Below, one piece after another: positions 43,839 through 52,148 of a stretch of 64,000 nucleotides of DNA (the stretch's first letter is position 1; every line of letters begins with the position of its first letter). Origin of the DNA: Azoarcus sp. KH32C (GTDB lineage: Bacteria > Pseudomonadota > Gammaproteobacteria > Burkholderiales > Rhodocyclaceae). The stretch spans positions 1,240,001 to 1,304,000 of the forward strand of contig NC_020516.1 of NCBI RefSeq assembly GCF_000349945.1. The letters run 5' to 3'. A program made the position numbers and the translations under genes. The notes beneath the pieces were generated by a model. That model did not search any database. It had not been told where the DNA came from and saw nothing but the letters and a program-made list of their open reading frames with translations.

Positions 43839-45895
43839 GTCGCGCGTCTGAACCGGTCGGGGATCCGTTCGATACGCTTCATCCAGCGTTGCAGTATCAC
43901 GTCGTCAATTCACTGGGCTGGTCTTCGCTAAGGCCGACGCAGCGCGATGCGATTCTGCCCATCCGGGACGGACGCCACTGCCTCCTGTTGGCACCCACTG
44001 CGGGTGGCAAGACTGAAGCGGCCATCATTCCGGTGCTGTCCCGCATGCTTACCGAGAACTGGATCGGGGTGAGCGTGCTGTACGTATGTCCCATCAAGGC
44101 GCTGCTCAATAACCTCGCTCAGCGCCTGGAGCACTACGCCGGTCTGGTTGGGCGTCGAGTGGAACTGTGGCATGGCGACGTCTCGCAGTCGCGCAAGCAG
44201 CGGGCGCTGAAGGATCCGCCAGACATCATCCTGACCACGCCCGAGTCCGTCGAAGGCATGCTGATTTCGACGCGTGTGGAACGGCAGGCGTGGTTCGGGA
44301 GCGTGCGGGCGGTGGTCGTCGACGAGTTGCACGCATTTGCGGGCGATGACCGGGGATGGCATCTGCGTTCGATACTGGCCCGCCTGGAGGGCTACGTTTG
44401 CGAGCCCCCGCAACGGATCGGCCTGTCGGCAACGGTGCGCAATCCGGAACAGCTCCTCGCATGGTTCGCCCCCTTCGGTGAGCGGGAAGTCGTAGGTAGT
44501 GCCAGCGTAAGTACGGACGCCGATGTCACCGTCGACTTCGTGGGTTCGATCGAGAATGCCGCGACGGTAATCTCCCGGCTGCATCGGGGCAAGAAGCGCT
44601 TGGTATTTTGCGATTCCCGAAGCCAAACCGAGCAGATCGGAAACCTGTTGCGCCAACATGGGCTACGGACCTTTGTCAGCCATGCGTCGCTGAGTGCTTC
44701 CGAGCGCAAGCAGGCTGAATCCGCATTCGCGGAGGAAAAGGACTGCGTGATTGTAGCGACATCCACCCTTGAGCTCGGTATCGATGTCGGGGATCTCGAC
44801 TACGTCATACAGATCGATGCGCCGTCCACGGTGTCGTCGTTCCTGCAGCGCATGGGACGTACCGGGCGCCGCCAAGGGGCTCGTAGGAACTGTCTCTTCC
44901 TCGCGACCACCGACCAAGCATTCTTGCTGACCCTTGGGTTGGCAGAGCAATGGACGCAGGGGTGGGTCGAGGCGGCCATCGCGCCTCCGGAGTCCTGGGG
45001 GGTGGTTGCGCAGCAGACGCTGACGGTGGTCCTGGAGCACGGGGCCTTGGCGCGAACCGAGCTTCTGTCCAAAATTGCCACGTGTTTCCCGGAGTGTGGC
45101 GCTGCCGACCTGGAGGTATTGGTTGATGGTCTGGTGGAGTTGGGATACCTGCATGAGGCTGGCGAGAACGTCCTGCAGGTGGGGCCCGAGACTGAGCGAG
45201 AGTATGGCCGTGCTCACTATCGCGGATTGCTTGCCACGTTCGAAGGCTCGTCTTTGCTGACCGCCAGGCATGCTGGCTCGGACATCGGTTTTGTGGATCC
45301 GTCCGCTTTGAGCGGACACGAGGAACGAAGGAACATCCTTCTGGCAGGACGGACCTGGAGAATTGTCGACGTCGACTGGGGCAGACGCATCGTGACGCTG
45401 GAACCAGCAAGCGGTGGCGGTACGGCGCGATGGACAGGGGTGGGTCGTGTGTTGGGCGCCGAGGTGTGTGGGGCGATTCGCACTGCGCTTAGCAAGGAGA
45501 CGCTCGGCGGCGTGACCCTTTCAAAGCGAGCCGCCTTGCGCCTGGAGGAGTTGCAGGGCGCGATGCCTACGGGAGACGGGCAGGTCATAACTCGTGACGA
45601 GCGAGGGCGCTACCGGGTCTGGACCTACGCGGGAACGATTTCCAACCGACTGCTCTATCACCGAATTCGGGAGCAGGCAGGCGGAAGCGGGTACGACGAG
45701 CTGGGCGTCGATACGCGCCGAGATCCGACGGACGCGCTCAGAGCAGCGCCTGAACTGCCCCTTCAATTGCGTGAATCAGAAATACAGGATGCCAAGCGGT
45801 CGATGAAGTTCGCGCAATGCGTGCCCGAACGGTTGTTCGCGCGGACGCTGGAGGCGAGGTTGTTCGGGTGGGGTGGGGCGCTGGGATCACAGTAG
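43835..45895 (+). CDS. brxHI: BREX type 2 DEAD/DEAH-like helicase BrxHI
   Basis: A 686-aa superfamily 2 helicase with Lhr-like features: motif I LAPTAGGKTEAAI near 51, motif II VVDELHAF near 162, motif III GLSATVRN near 200, STLELGIDVGD near 310 and QRMGRTGR near 335. BrxHI is the helicase of type 2 BREX. The GTG start overlaps the brxD stop. It is the last gene of the operon. The 250-bp region after it has no clear T-rich terminator and leads to a promoter with a palindrome at 46044-46085. Confidence 0.9.
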   Translation: MSRASEPVGDPFDTLHPALQYHVVNSLGWSSLRPTQRDAILPIRDGRHCLLLAPTAGGKTEAAIIPVLSRMLTENWIGVSVLYVCPIKALLNNLAQRLEHYAGLVGRRVELWHGDVSQSRKQRALKDPPDIILTTPESVEGMLISTRVERQAWFGSVRAVVVDELHAFAGDDRGWHLRSILARLEGYVCEPPQRIGLSATVRNPEQLLAWFAPFGEREVVGSASVSTDADVTVDFVGSIENAATVISRLHRGKKRLVFCDSRSQTEQIGNLLRQHGLRTFVSHASLSASERKQAESAFAEEKDCVIVATSTLELGIDVGDLDYVIQIDAPSTVSSFLQRMGRTGRRQGARRNCLFLATTDQAFLLTLGLAEQWTQGWVEAAIAPPESWGVVAQQTLTVVLEHGALARTELLSKIATCFPECGAADLEVLVDGLVELGYLHEAGENVLQVGPETEREYGRAHYRGLLATFEGSSLLTARHAGSDIGFVDPSALSGHEERRNILLAGRTWRIVDVDWGRRIVTLEPASGGGTARWTGVGRVLGAEVCGAIRTALSKETLGGVTLSKRAALRLEELQGAMPTGDGQVITRDERGRYRVWTYAGTISNRLLYHRIREQAGGSGYDELGVDTRRDPTDALRAAPELPLQLRESEIQDAKRSMKFAQCVPERLFARTLEARLFGWGGALGSQ

Positions 45896-46043
45896 AGCGA
45901 GTCTCACTGACATTCTGGGCAGACCTGCACGGCATGTCATTCTCACCCCGTCGATAGTGACTCGGGGCACCGGGCAGACGGATTTTCCTTGCCATCGGGC
46001 TACCTGTTCTCCAGGTGATTAACTGTGGCGCTTGCGTGTTTGC

Positions 46044-46085
46044 TTGACAAAAGTGGTATTTAAAACAATATGTTAAGAATATTGT
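46044..46085 (+). promoter_or_regulatory. Promoter with overlapping 7-bp palindrome
   Basis: TTGACA at 46044-46049 is followed after about 19 bp by TATGTT (46069-46074). A perfect inverted repeat ACAATAT / ATATTGT (46065-46071, 46079-46085, 7-bp spacer) covers the -10 region. The AT-rich patch stands out from the GC-rich surroundings. It should drive the HAD-like and AbrB-like genes, with a repressor binding the palindrome. Confidence 0.5.
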
Positions 46086-46148
46086 TGCACTTCCGTTTTT
46101 GCGGCCCGCTGGGCATAATCCCACCGAAGGGTTCAGGAGACGGGGGCG

Positions 46149-46679
46149 ATGGAGTTGGCAGCCAAGGCGAGCAGTCCGAAGAGGCGGAGACGAGATCCTC
46201 GACTTCCGGTCCTCTATCTAGATTACGACGGCGTTCTGCACCCTGACGAAGTCTATCGGGTGGGCAATCAGGTCGTTCTTCGTATGGACGGTTTCGCATT
46301 GTTCGAGTGGTCTTCGATCATTGAGTCGCTCATCGCGCCGTACCCGGAACTCCAGATCGTCCTCTCAACATCGTGGGTCCCCGTATTCGGGTTCGACAAT
46401 GCGTTGGTTCGCCTGCCCGACGCGTTACAGCGACGCGTTGTCGGTGCCACCTGGCATCTGCATGATCCTGGACGCTGGCGGTATTTGACGCGGTTCGAAC
46501 AGATCCTCGGAGATGTTCAGCAACATCGTCATCATCGATGGCTCGCCGTCGATGATGACGGAATCGGCTGGCCTGATGAGGCCCGTGCGAATCTTGTGCT
46601 GACTGATTCGTTGCTGGGCTTGGGCGTGGTATCAGCCCAACAGGAGTTGGCCGAAAAGCTCGAGGCGTTGCATCGATAG
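46149..46679 (+). CDS. HAD-superfamily protein, SAK (RNA-repair associated) type, copy 1
   Basis: A 176-aa HAD-fold protein: motif I LYLDYDGVLHPDE near residue 25, motif II region VLSTSWVPVFG near 78, and C-terminal acidic motif VDDDGIGWPDEA near 137. It matches the short HAD domain found in Swiss-army-knife RNA repair proteins and phage or island genomes, which usually acts as a phosphatase. It starts just after GGAGACGGGGG. The 45-bp gap to the AbrB-like gene suggests co-transcription. A paralogue lies at 47778-48251. Confidence 0.75.
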   Translation: MELAAKASSPKRRRRDPRLPVLYLDYDGVLHPDEVYRVGNQVVLRMDGFALFEWSSIIESLIAPYPELQIVLSTSWVPVFGFDNALVRLPDALQRRVVGATWHLHDPGRWRYLTRFEQILGDVQQHRHHRWLAVDDDGIGWPDEARANLVLTDSLLGLGVVSAQQELAEKLEALHR

Positions 46680-46724
46680 CCACCCTGTACCTTAGCGGTG
46701 CCGCGATTTTTTTGTGGGGTGACC

Positions 46725-47162
46725 ATGAGGACGATTTCGTATCGCGTGACCACGCGGATCGAGTGCGATCCGACGGGGAATTCTCGCTCCGTTGTAGCGA
46801 TTCCCCCTGAGATCCTCCGGACACTGGGACTCAGGGACGGTTCCATGGTTGAGCTCCAAGTCCGCCCTGAAGACGGCGGGCTACGGTTGGTGCTTGAACC
46901 CATTTACTGTCAGGGAACGTGTACGGTGGTTGCGGACCGGTACGGCGGTGGCTATTCCGGAGGACAATACGTCGCCTGGCCGCTTCCCGAGGCCGCCATC
47001 CCGCCCGATTCGCAGGGAGGTGATATCGAGGCAGGGGTTTTCTGGTCCGAGCCCCATCTGTGCGGCCTTGGTGCGACCCCGGAGGAAGCCTCGGCCGATC
47101 TTGAGCGACGGCTGTCAAGCACGGAGAGCGGCCCGTCCGTGCTCACGGACAGTTGCGAATAG
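46725..47162 (+). CDS. AbrB/MazE-type swapped-hairpin DNA-binding protein with HicB-like tail
   Basis: A 145-aa protein from the ATG at 46725. Residues ~18-50 (SRSVVAIPPEILRTLGLRDG, then SMVELQVRPEDGGLRLVLE) fit the SpoVT/AbrB beta-hairpin DNA-binding fold used by MazE antitoxins. The C-terminal part (GGDIEAGVFWSEPHLCGLG then ATPEEASADLERRL) resembles a partial HicB-like module. It lies 45 bp after the HAD gene and could be the repressor of the palindromic promoter at 46044-46085. No toxin gene of known type is adjacent, unless the HAD protein plays that role. Confidence 0.6.
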   Translation: MRTISYRVTTRIECDPTGNSRSVVAIPPEILRTLGLRDGSMVELQVRPEDGGLRLVLEPIYCQGTCTVVADRYGGGYSGGQYVAWPLPEAAIPPDSQGGDIEAGVFWSEPHLCGLGATPEEASADLERRLSSTESGPSVLTDSCE

Positions 47163-47265
47163 CTACGCTAACCGTTGCTTTTCGCGATCGCACAGTAGCG
47201 CAGGTACTGCGACGAGAATCCCCCCTTGTGCTGGGGGCGGTAACACAACCTGTGACTGCACGGCA

Positions 47266-47550
47266 CTAGTGCATCTGTCGGCGGCACTTGGGGGCAGAAC
47301 GCGGTCGCCCGCGAGGTTTGGTGGTGGTTCGTTGTGGGTCTTCGTTTTCCGCCGGGCCCGATGGCAACTGGACGCCCAGTCGTTCGTTCAGCCAGGCGTA
47401 GAAGATGTCGGGGTGCCAGTAGACGCGCCGGCCGATATTTGAGGGTTCGACGATGGTGCCATCCGCGAGCCAGTTATCGATGGTCCGCTTCGAAACTGAA
47501 AGGATGTGAGCCGCTGCTTCCTTGGTGATGGGCTGATAGGGTTCGGTCAT
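47266..47550 (-). CDS. Excisionase/AlpA-like HTH protein
   Basis: A 94-aa protein from the ATG at 47550 (a TTG at 47571 would add seven residues). PITKEAAAHILSVSKRTIDN followed by WLADGTIVEPSNIGRRVYWH is a MerR-like winged helix of the excisionase (HTH_17/AlpA) family. The tail is basic (KPRGRPRSAPKCRRQMH). Such proteins control excision of integrative elements. Its place about 1 kb from the tRNA-Pro att scar fits a role in the island's own excision. No integrase is present in this part of the window. Confidence 0.75.
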   Translation of the reverse strand: MTEPYQPITKEAAAHILSVSKRTIDNWLADGTIVEPSNIGRRVYWHPDIFYAWLNERLGVQLPSGPAENEDPQRTTTKPRGRPRSAPKCRRQMH

Positions 47551-47777
47551 GACCGGAATCAGGTGGTTCAAAATCGAGTATAGGTCGACCGACCCTGGAT
47601 GCTGAGATCACTTCGCGGTTGCGGACGCTGCCGGACACTTGGTGCTACCGCTCGGTATTGCAGGGCACGGTTCGAGCTGACGACGAGGCGTCGGAATGGC
47701 TCGACGGAAACGGTTCCAGTCGGACGGCCAGGAAGCCGAGGGCTCAGGTTCTGGATACACAGGCATAGGAGGAGTCC

Positions 47778-48251
47778 GTGAATCCGGTGCTTTTCGTCGA
47801 CTACGACGGCGTACTTCACAAGTTCGGCGAGCAGGCGCTCGACGAAGGGTTCAATCTCATTGCCAACTCGGCCTTGTTTTGCTGGGTACCGCACCTCGAG
47901 CGGCTACTGACGCCTTACCCTGAAATCCGGATCGTCGTGTCTTCGGACTGGCGTCGTCTTTTCCCGGACGAGACCCTCGCAGACCTGCTCGGGGCCTTGA
48001 AGCCGCGTGTCATCGGAGCGGTCGAAATCTCGTGCTCTCCCCGGTCAGAGGAAATCCGCAGAGAGGCCGCTCGCAGGGGCCTCGTGCACTGGCTTGCTCT
48101 CGATGACCATTTCAGCGTGCTTGATGCGGAGCGGGTTGGGGATGAGCGCTACGTGGGGTGTGCGCCGGAGACCGGCCTCAGCGATCCGTTGGTGCAGGCG
48201 AAGCTGGCGCGGCGGCTTGCTGACCTGATGGCACGTTATCGGGCGCCGTAG
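47778..48251 (+). CDS. HAD-superfamily protein, SAK type, copy 2
   Basis: A 157-aa paralogue of the 46149-46679 product with the same layout: VLFVDYDGVLHKFG near residue 4, RIVVSSDWRRLFPDE near 52, and LALDDHFSVLDAERV near 105. A GGAGG sequence precedes the ATG. It is the last gene before the island end at 48513-48557. Two copies of one small HAD phosphatase-like gene in 2 kb suggest duplication or parallel capture. Its substrate is unknown. Confidence 0.75.
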   Translation: MNPVLFVDYDGVLHKFGEQALDEGFNLIANSALFCWVPHLERLLTPYPEIRIVVSSDWRRLFPDETLADLLGALKPRVIGAVEISCSPRSEEIRREAARRGLVHWLALDDHFSVLDAERVGDERYVGCAPETGLSDPLVQAKLARRLADLMARYRAP

Positions 48252-48512
48252 CCTCAGAGACGAAGGGAAACCCGCCCTCGCGATCGTTAGGGTAGGGGGG
48301 CTAAGGGAATGGGCTTCGCGGGTGTCGACCGGGGCCTTCTGGAGTGCCTGCTCAGTCAATGACAAAGGCATCGATTTTGCTCCAATCTTGCTCCATTGCT
48401 CCAAGAAAGTGCTGCACGCAGTTGCATGCTCCTGCACGTTGTTGCACAATGAACCCAGGTTTTTCAATGACTTAACCACCGAGTGCCGGTAGGCAAAAGG
48501 CGCAGGAACGGG

Positions 48513-48557
48513 TTCGGGACGCAGGGGCCGGAGGTTCGAATCCTCTTTCCCCGACCA
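48513..48557 (+). other. 3' half of tRNA-Pro(CGG): island attachment-site scar
   Basis: From the anticodon loop onward, a tRNA folds: loop TTCGGGA (anticodon CGG, 48513-48519), anticodon 3' stem CGCAG, variable GGGCC, T-arm GGAGG-TTCGAAT-CCTCT, acceptor TTCCCCG, discriminator A, CCA. The G72-A73 end and CGG anticodon identify tRNA-Pro. The sequence 5' of 48513 does not supply the D-arm, 5' acceptor or 5' anticodon stem. This is the direct-repeat scar left when an island integrates into a tRNA 3' half, so the island lies to the left. Confidence 0.8.
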
Positions 48558-48568
48558 CTTATTCCCGC

Positions 48569-48596
48569 AAAAAGCCACTCGAAAGAGTGGCTTTTT
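48569..48596 (+). terminator. Rho-independent terminator (native tRNA terminator)
   Basis: AAAAGCCACTC / GAGTGGCTTTT stem with a GAAA loop followed by a T-run, 11 bp after the tRNA-Pro 3' end. It is the expected terminator of the original tRNA-Pro gene and supports chromosomal DNA resuming here. Confidence 0.9.
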
Positions 48597-48606
48597 GTTT
48601 TCTGCG

Positions 48607-49074
48607 TTAAGGCTTGCCGCGTAAGGGCTGCCGGGCTGGGCTGTCGTCCGGCTTCTCCAAGACGTCGTCGGTGGTCGGACGTGGGAGCAGGGTGTCGATG
48701 GAGATGACATTGCCGGTGCCTGGCGCCCAAGGTAACGAAGGCATGCTGACGCGCATGGACAGTCGTGCCGCTTCGCTTCCCGGTGTATCCGTGCTGCGGC
48801 GCATGGGAATCACGGTCGCTTCGAACTGAGGCATCCATGGGACGGCGTCATGGCGTCGGTCGTCGTTCATTTCACGGTCGCGGTGGGCGGTTCCTGAGCC
48901 CCGGTTCAATTGCTCAATCCAGCGATTCCAGAACCTGAAGTAGAAGTTCATCCATGGCACGCCAAACCATATCGCGGTCAACTCGCGCGGCGGCCAGCCG
49001 AGCAAGCCCGTGGTCTCTGCGCGCGTTCCTGCCGCGCGGCGTCGGTACTTGTGCGAATAGGTCTTTTCAGCCAT
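48607..49074 (-). CDS. Unknown 155-aa protein
   Basis: A soluble, Arg-rich protein starting MAEKTYSHKYRRRAAG. The middle part LTAIWFGVPWMNFYFRFWN is rich in aromatic residues and could be a short amphipathic or membrane-contacting helix. The C-terminal third is Pro-rich. It resembles short poly-3-hydroxyalkanoate or cell-envelope helper proteins only in composition, and I assign no function. It lies just right of the island scar on chromosomal DNA. Confidence 0.5.
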   Translation of the reverse strand: MAEKTYSHKYRRRAAGTRAETTGLLGWPPRELTAIWFGVPWMNFYFRFWNRWIEQLNRGSGTAHRDREMNDDRRHDAVPWMPQFEATVIPMRRSTDTPGSEAARLSMRVSMPSLPWAPGTGNVISIDTLLPRPTTDDVLEKPDDSPARQPLRGKP

Positions 49075-49281
49075 GAGCTACTCCTCCGTTTTCCGGCTCC
49101 GGTTTTCTGTATAGCACCGACAGGCGGCCGTGCAAACGGGGAAGTGCAAGTCGTGCCGAGTTCGCAGTGAGGCAGAAGCCGCACTCAGGCGGCGCGCAAG
49201 GGACTACACTGCTAGTGAAAGAAAGTGTGCGCCGGGCGAGCCACACGATGGTGAGGCCGGCAGACCGGAGCGGAGGCCGAG

Positions 49282-49575
49282 ATGAGCCACAAACACATCA
49301 ACCTACTGCGTACGATTTTCCAGGATCCGCCCAGCGCCAACATACATTGGCGAGAGGTCGAATCGCTGCTCACGCACCTCGGCGCGACGATCGAGCCGGC
49401 CCATGGGGCGCGGTTCCGTGTCGTGCTCAACCGGATGGAAGGTTTCCTCCACCATCCGCATCATGGCAGCGAATGCGGCCGGCAGGATATCAAGCAACTG
49501 CGCGAATTCTTGGCGCATGCCGGCGTGACGCCATCGACCTACGAGGCGCATGGCGCGGAGCACGGCACCTCGTGA
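49282..49575 (+). CDS. HicA-like toxin-type protein
   Basis: A 97-aa protein with the HicA double-stranded RNA-binding-like pattern: LLRTIFQDPPSANIHWREVE followed by SLLTHLGATIEPAHGARFRV, where the HicA family has G-SH. The histidine-rich HHPHHG segment near 56 takes the place of the usual G-x-H-based catalytic region. HicA toxins are mRNA interferases neutralised by HicB. No HicB follows (the next gene is phaJ-like), so this is a solitary member, perhaps controlled from elsewhere or no longer toxic. Confidence 0.65.
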   Translation: MSHKHINLLRTIFQDPPSANIHWREVESLLTHLGATIEPAHGARFRVVLNRMEGFLHHPHHGSECGRQDIKQLREFLAHAGVTPSTYEAHGAEHGTS

Positions 49576-49725
49576 GGCTGCCAGGCGCTGAGGGACGGCC
49601 GGCGCGCCGGGGTTAAGAACGTCCACGTTTCCGTAACCCATTTGCGCTATGCTTCGTCTGTTGCTCTGCAACATGCAGGGCGAATCTATTTGTTGTCGAT
49701 TTTCCCCTTTCGGATTGTGAATGAG

Positions 49726-50175
49726 ATGAGCGAACAGACGCGCGATTTTTCGGAATTCTATGGTTATCGTTTCGAGGACCTGAGCGTGGGCATGAGTGCC
49801 GCGGTGGGCCGCACCGTGACCGATGCCGACATCCTGATGTTTGCTGGCGTTTCCGGCGACACCAACCCGGTCCATCTGGACGGCGAGCTCGCCGGGGCGT
49901 CGATGTTCGGCGGCCGTATCGCGCATGGCATGCTGTCGGCAAGCTACATTTCGACCGTTTTCGGTACGAAACTGCCCGGACCTGGCTGCATCTACCTGGC
50001 GCAGACGCTGAAGTTCAAGGCCCCGGTCAAGGCCGGCGATACGGTTGTCGCGCGCGTGACGGTCGTGGAACTCATCCCGGAAAAACGGCGCGCGCTGTTC
50101 AATACCGTGTGCACAGTCGGCAGCAAGGTGGTGCTCGAAGGCCAAGCCGAAATTCTGGTGCCGGCACGCGACTGA
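49726..50175 (+). CDS. phaJ: MaoC-like (R)-specific enoyl-CoA hydratase (PhaJ type)
   Basis: A 149-aa hot-dog-fold hydratase. FAGVSGDTNPVHLDGELAG near residue 38 holds the catalytic Asp and His of MaoC hydratases (D-x-N-P-x-H), and FGGRIAHGMLSASYIS near 60 follows. Full length for PhaJ, which hydrates trans-2-enoyl-CoA to (R)-3-hydroxyacyl-CoA for polyhydroxyalkanoate synthesis. It is the last chromosomal gene before the 50.22-kb element, whose inverted repeat begins 44 bp after the stop. Confidence 0.85.
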   Translation: MSEQTRDFSEFYGYRFEDLSVGMSAAVGRTVTDADILMFAGVSGDTNPVHLDGELAGASMFGGRIAHGMLSASYISTVFGTKLPGPGCIYLAQTLKFKAPVKAGDTVVARVTVVELIPEKRRALFNTVCTVGSKVVLEGQAEILVPARD

Positions 50176-50218
50176 TGTCGTCGGAGAGGGCTGCGCGCGA
50201 GCCCTTTCCTCCAAATGC

Positions 50219-50245
50219 AAAACGGGAGCTGTTGCTATGTGGAGT
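50219..50245 (+). repeat. Left terminal inverted repeat of the mobile element
   Basis: AAAACGGGAGC at the outer edge and TGGAGT at the inner edge; 23/27 identical to the reverse complement of 63799-63825. Confidence 0.7.
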
Positions 50246-50312
50246 AAAACCAATCATATCAGCGCGTGAGTGAGTGGCCGCAAGGGTTCCGTTTTTGTTA
50301 ACTGTAATACTT

Positions 50313-50332
50313 CGCCCAGCTTCGGCTGGGCG
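50313..50332 (+). terminator. Rho-independent-type hairpin
   Basis: Perfect 8-bp stem CGCCCAGC / GCTGGGCG with TTCG loop, followed by the weak T-rich ATTTAATTT. It lies just inside the element's left end and would stop transcription arriving from phaJ. Confidence 0.8.
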
Positions 50333-50406
50333 ATTTAATTTGGGCATACCGATCTGGTGTGAAAAGGCTCAGCCGGACAGTGCCGGCTCGATCGTTGAAA
50401 TGGCCC

Positions 50407-50990
50407 ATGTTGCAGACCACACCGAAGACAGCAATCGATCCAATCCTGCCGGTCACCCGCTTGGTCAAGCGACGTTCAACGCGACGGACATTTCTTGCAG
50501 CGCTCGCCTTGACATCCCTCACTTGCACCGGTGCAAGCGCCCATGATTTCGCGGTCGAGCACGGCATACGGTTGATTCCTCCCGACACCGAAATCCCTTG
50601 GGAAGTGGCAACGGTACGCATCGACGTCGCCAGGGCGGATGTCGGCCAGCCGGGAGCGGTCTTTGTGGCCGCAGCCGCCATCGACTGGACGAATAATGCA
50701 ACTTACTCCGACAGGATGGGACAAGTTCGAGGGCGGCCTTACCGAACCAATCGCCGTGTTCGACCGCCTCCTCTCGCGCCACCAGGTCATCTCCTTCAAT
50801 TCGCGCGACTTTGATCGCAAAGGCCACCTCGCTTACGACCTGGGCCTGACCGGCAACACCTTGTGCGAAGCTGCCGCCGCTCTTGGCGCAACGGATTTTG
50901 CCATCGCCGCACGAGACGCTGCGCGGCAAGCGAGGCGGCGCAGACACAGACGGCAAGGTGGTAGAAGAGTGCAGCCGTTAGGCTCAGTGT
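50407..50990 (+). pseudogene. Frameshifted exported-protein remnant (Tat-like signal)
   Basis: An ATG at 50407 opens a frame with SRRTFL-type Tat motif sequence (KRRSTRRTFLAALALTS) and a mature start AHDFAVEHG. Protein-like sequence continues to about residue 95 (DVGQPGAVFVAAAAIDW), then the coding character moves to another frame near 50700 (KFEGGLTEPIAVFDRLLS, GHLAYDLGLTG). No single frame covers the whole, so the gene is probably disrupted. No family was recognised. Confidence 0.4.
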
Positions 50991-51037
50991 ATGCAGCTGA
51001 CTTATACTGCCCAAGCTATTCTGTCTTGGTTCCTCGG

Positions 51038-51316
51038 ATGAAAATGAAGAACGTCGCAGTTGCTGTGATCAGCATCGCCGGGTTGGTATGCCTTACATTG
51101 CTTGTTTCCGGGACGCGTGTATTGGTTTGGGAAACCAAAGTCAATCCTGGAGAGGTCTACGTCGTCGAGGAACACGGTGACCTTGGGGGGTCCAAGCAAG
51201 CCACACTTGTTTGCCGCTACTTCACGGGCCGGAGCATTCGTACATCGGTGCTGTGGTACTCGTCGAACAACATCATGGGCAAGGATCAGTGCCCCTTCAC
51301 AGCGCAGGAGCCATGA
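51038..51316 (+). CDS. Small exported or membrane-anchored protein
   Basis: A 92-aa protein: MKMKNVAVAVISIAGLVCLT is a signal peptide or single N-terminal membrane anchor, followed by a small beta-rich domain (VYVVEEHGDLGGSKQATLVC) with two cysteines (59 and 86) that could form a disulphide in the periplasm. It is followed by the lipoprotein gene after 3 bp, so the two are probably co-transcribed. Unknown family. Confidence 0.6.
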   Translation: MKMKNVAVAVISIAGLVCLTLLVSGTRVLVWETKVNPGEVYVVEEHGDLGGSKQATLVCRYFTGRSIRTSVLWYSSNNIMGKDQCPFTAQEP

Positions 51317-51319
51317 ACT

Positions 51320-51592
51320 ATGGCTACGAATCGGCTTCCTTTCTATCTGCTGTCGATCTCCGCGTTTGCTCTTTCAGCCTGCAATGGTACTGGTGCGACA
51401 GATACGGAAACTTTCGTCCTCTATCGCAACAGCGTCACCAACCAAAACATGCGAATTCACGTCGCCACCTTCGATGCAGCAGATGGCGAGGCATACAACA
51501 AAGAGAACTGCGACCAAGCTCAGGAACTATTCCAAGCGCAACCGGGCGTCGCAACGAAATTTTGGTGCGAGAAGGGAACGTTTCGGAGGTAA
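51320..51592 (+). CDS. Small lipoprotein
   Basis: A 90-aa protein with a lipoprotein signal: hydrophobic LPFYLLSISAFALSAC with lipobox LSAC (Cys 20). The mature domain is small and polar with two further Cys residues. It starts 3 bp after the upstream membrane protein gene. Cargo of the mobile element; function unknown. Confidence 0.6.
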   Translation: MATNRLPFYLLSISAFALSACNGTGATDTETFVLYRNSVTNQNMRIHVATFDAADGEAYNKENCDQAQELFQAQPGVATKFWCEKGTFRR

Positions 51593-51628
51593 CGCCGGAA
51601 CCTAACCTACAAAGGACGTTTAGATCGC

Positions 51629-52054
51629 ATGGAATACACCGTATCAAAGATCGAGGCGGCTGTTGACCAACTGGACTGGTCTATTCGCTTATTTCTTGAT
51701 CACCAAGCCTTCATACCTGCCATCACCCTTGCGGGTGCTGCCGAGGAGATCATCGGCCAGACTCTTGGCGATCAATCTGCTTTCGCTTTGCTCAAGAGTC
51801 GCATCACCGCGCAAACGGACCTTCCAGAAAGCAAGGTGTCTCAGTTGCATTTGAATCGCGCGAAAAACTGGGCAAAGCATTGGCTCGGTATGAAAGACGA
51901 TGAGGTTATTCACTTGGAACTGGAAGCGGAGGCGATCCAGTACATCCTGCGTGCGATCTCGAACCTGATTGGTCACGACCGATCCTTGCCGAGCGAAGGC
52001 CCCAGATTCTTCAGTTGGCTCAAGGAAAATCGAAAGGACCTCTATGCGATCTAA
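51629..52054 (+). CDS. Cassette-type helical protein (HEPN-like, unknown)
   Basis: A 141-aa all-helical protein: MEYTVSKIEAAVDQLDWSIR and FIPAITLAGAAEEIIGQTLG, then LNRAKNWAKHWLG. This N-terminal pattern is frequent among small proteins of genomic islands and integron cassettes, and the arrangement of helices resembles HEPN folds. The RxxxxH motif of HEPN RNases is not clear. AAAGGAC near its 3' end serves the next short frame. Confidence 0.5.
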   Translation: MEYTVSKIEAAVDQLDWSIRLFLDHQAFIPAITLAGAAEEIIGQTLGDQSAFALLKSRITAQTDLPESKVSQLHLNRAKNWAKHWLGMKDDEVIHLELEAEAIQYILRAISNLIGHDRSLPSEGPRFFSWLKENRKDLYAI

Positions 52055-52148
52055 TCTCCCGGTCGAGCAGGCGGACCAAGTCCTGTTCGCGCCGTACGTC
52101 GAGCGGCTCAAGGATCTGTACGAGATTGGGTATGGGTACACAAACTAA
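52044..52148 (+). CDS. Short 34-aa frame overlapping the previous gene
   Basis: ATG at 52044 with AAAGGA 5-6 nt upstream; the product MRSNLPVEQADQVLFAPYV continues to a TAA at 52148. It overlaps the preceding gene by 11 bp. The good ribosome binding site argues for translation. It may be a truncated gene. Confidence 0.35.
   Translation: MRSNLPVEQADQVLFAPYVERLKDLYEIGYGYTN

Noticed and set aside
48514..48557. Complete tRNA gene
   Set aside because: No 5' acceptor, D-arm or 5' anticodon stem can be found upstream. Only the 3' half is present, so it is listed as an attachment scar.
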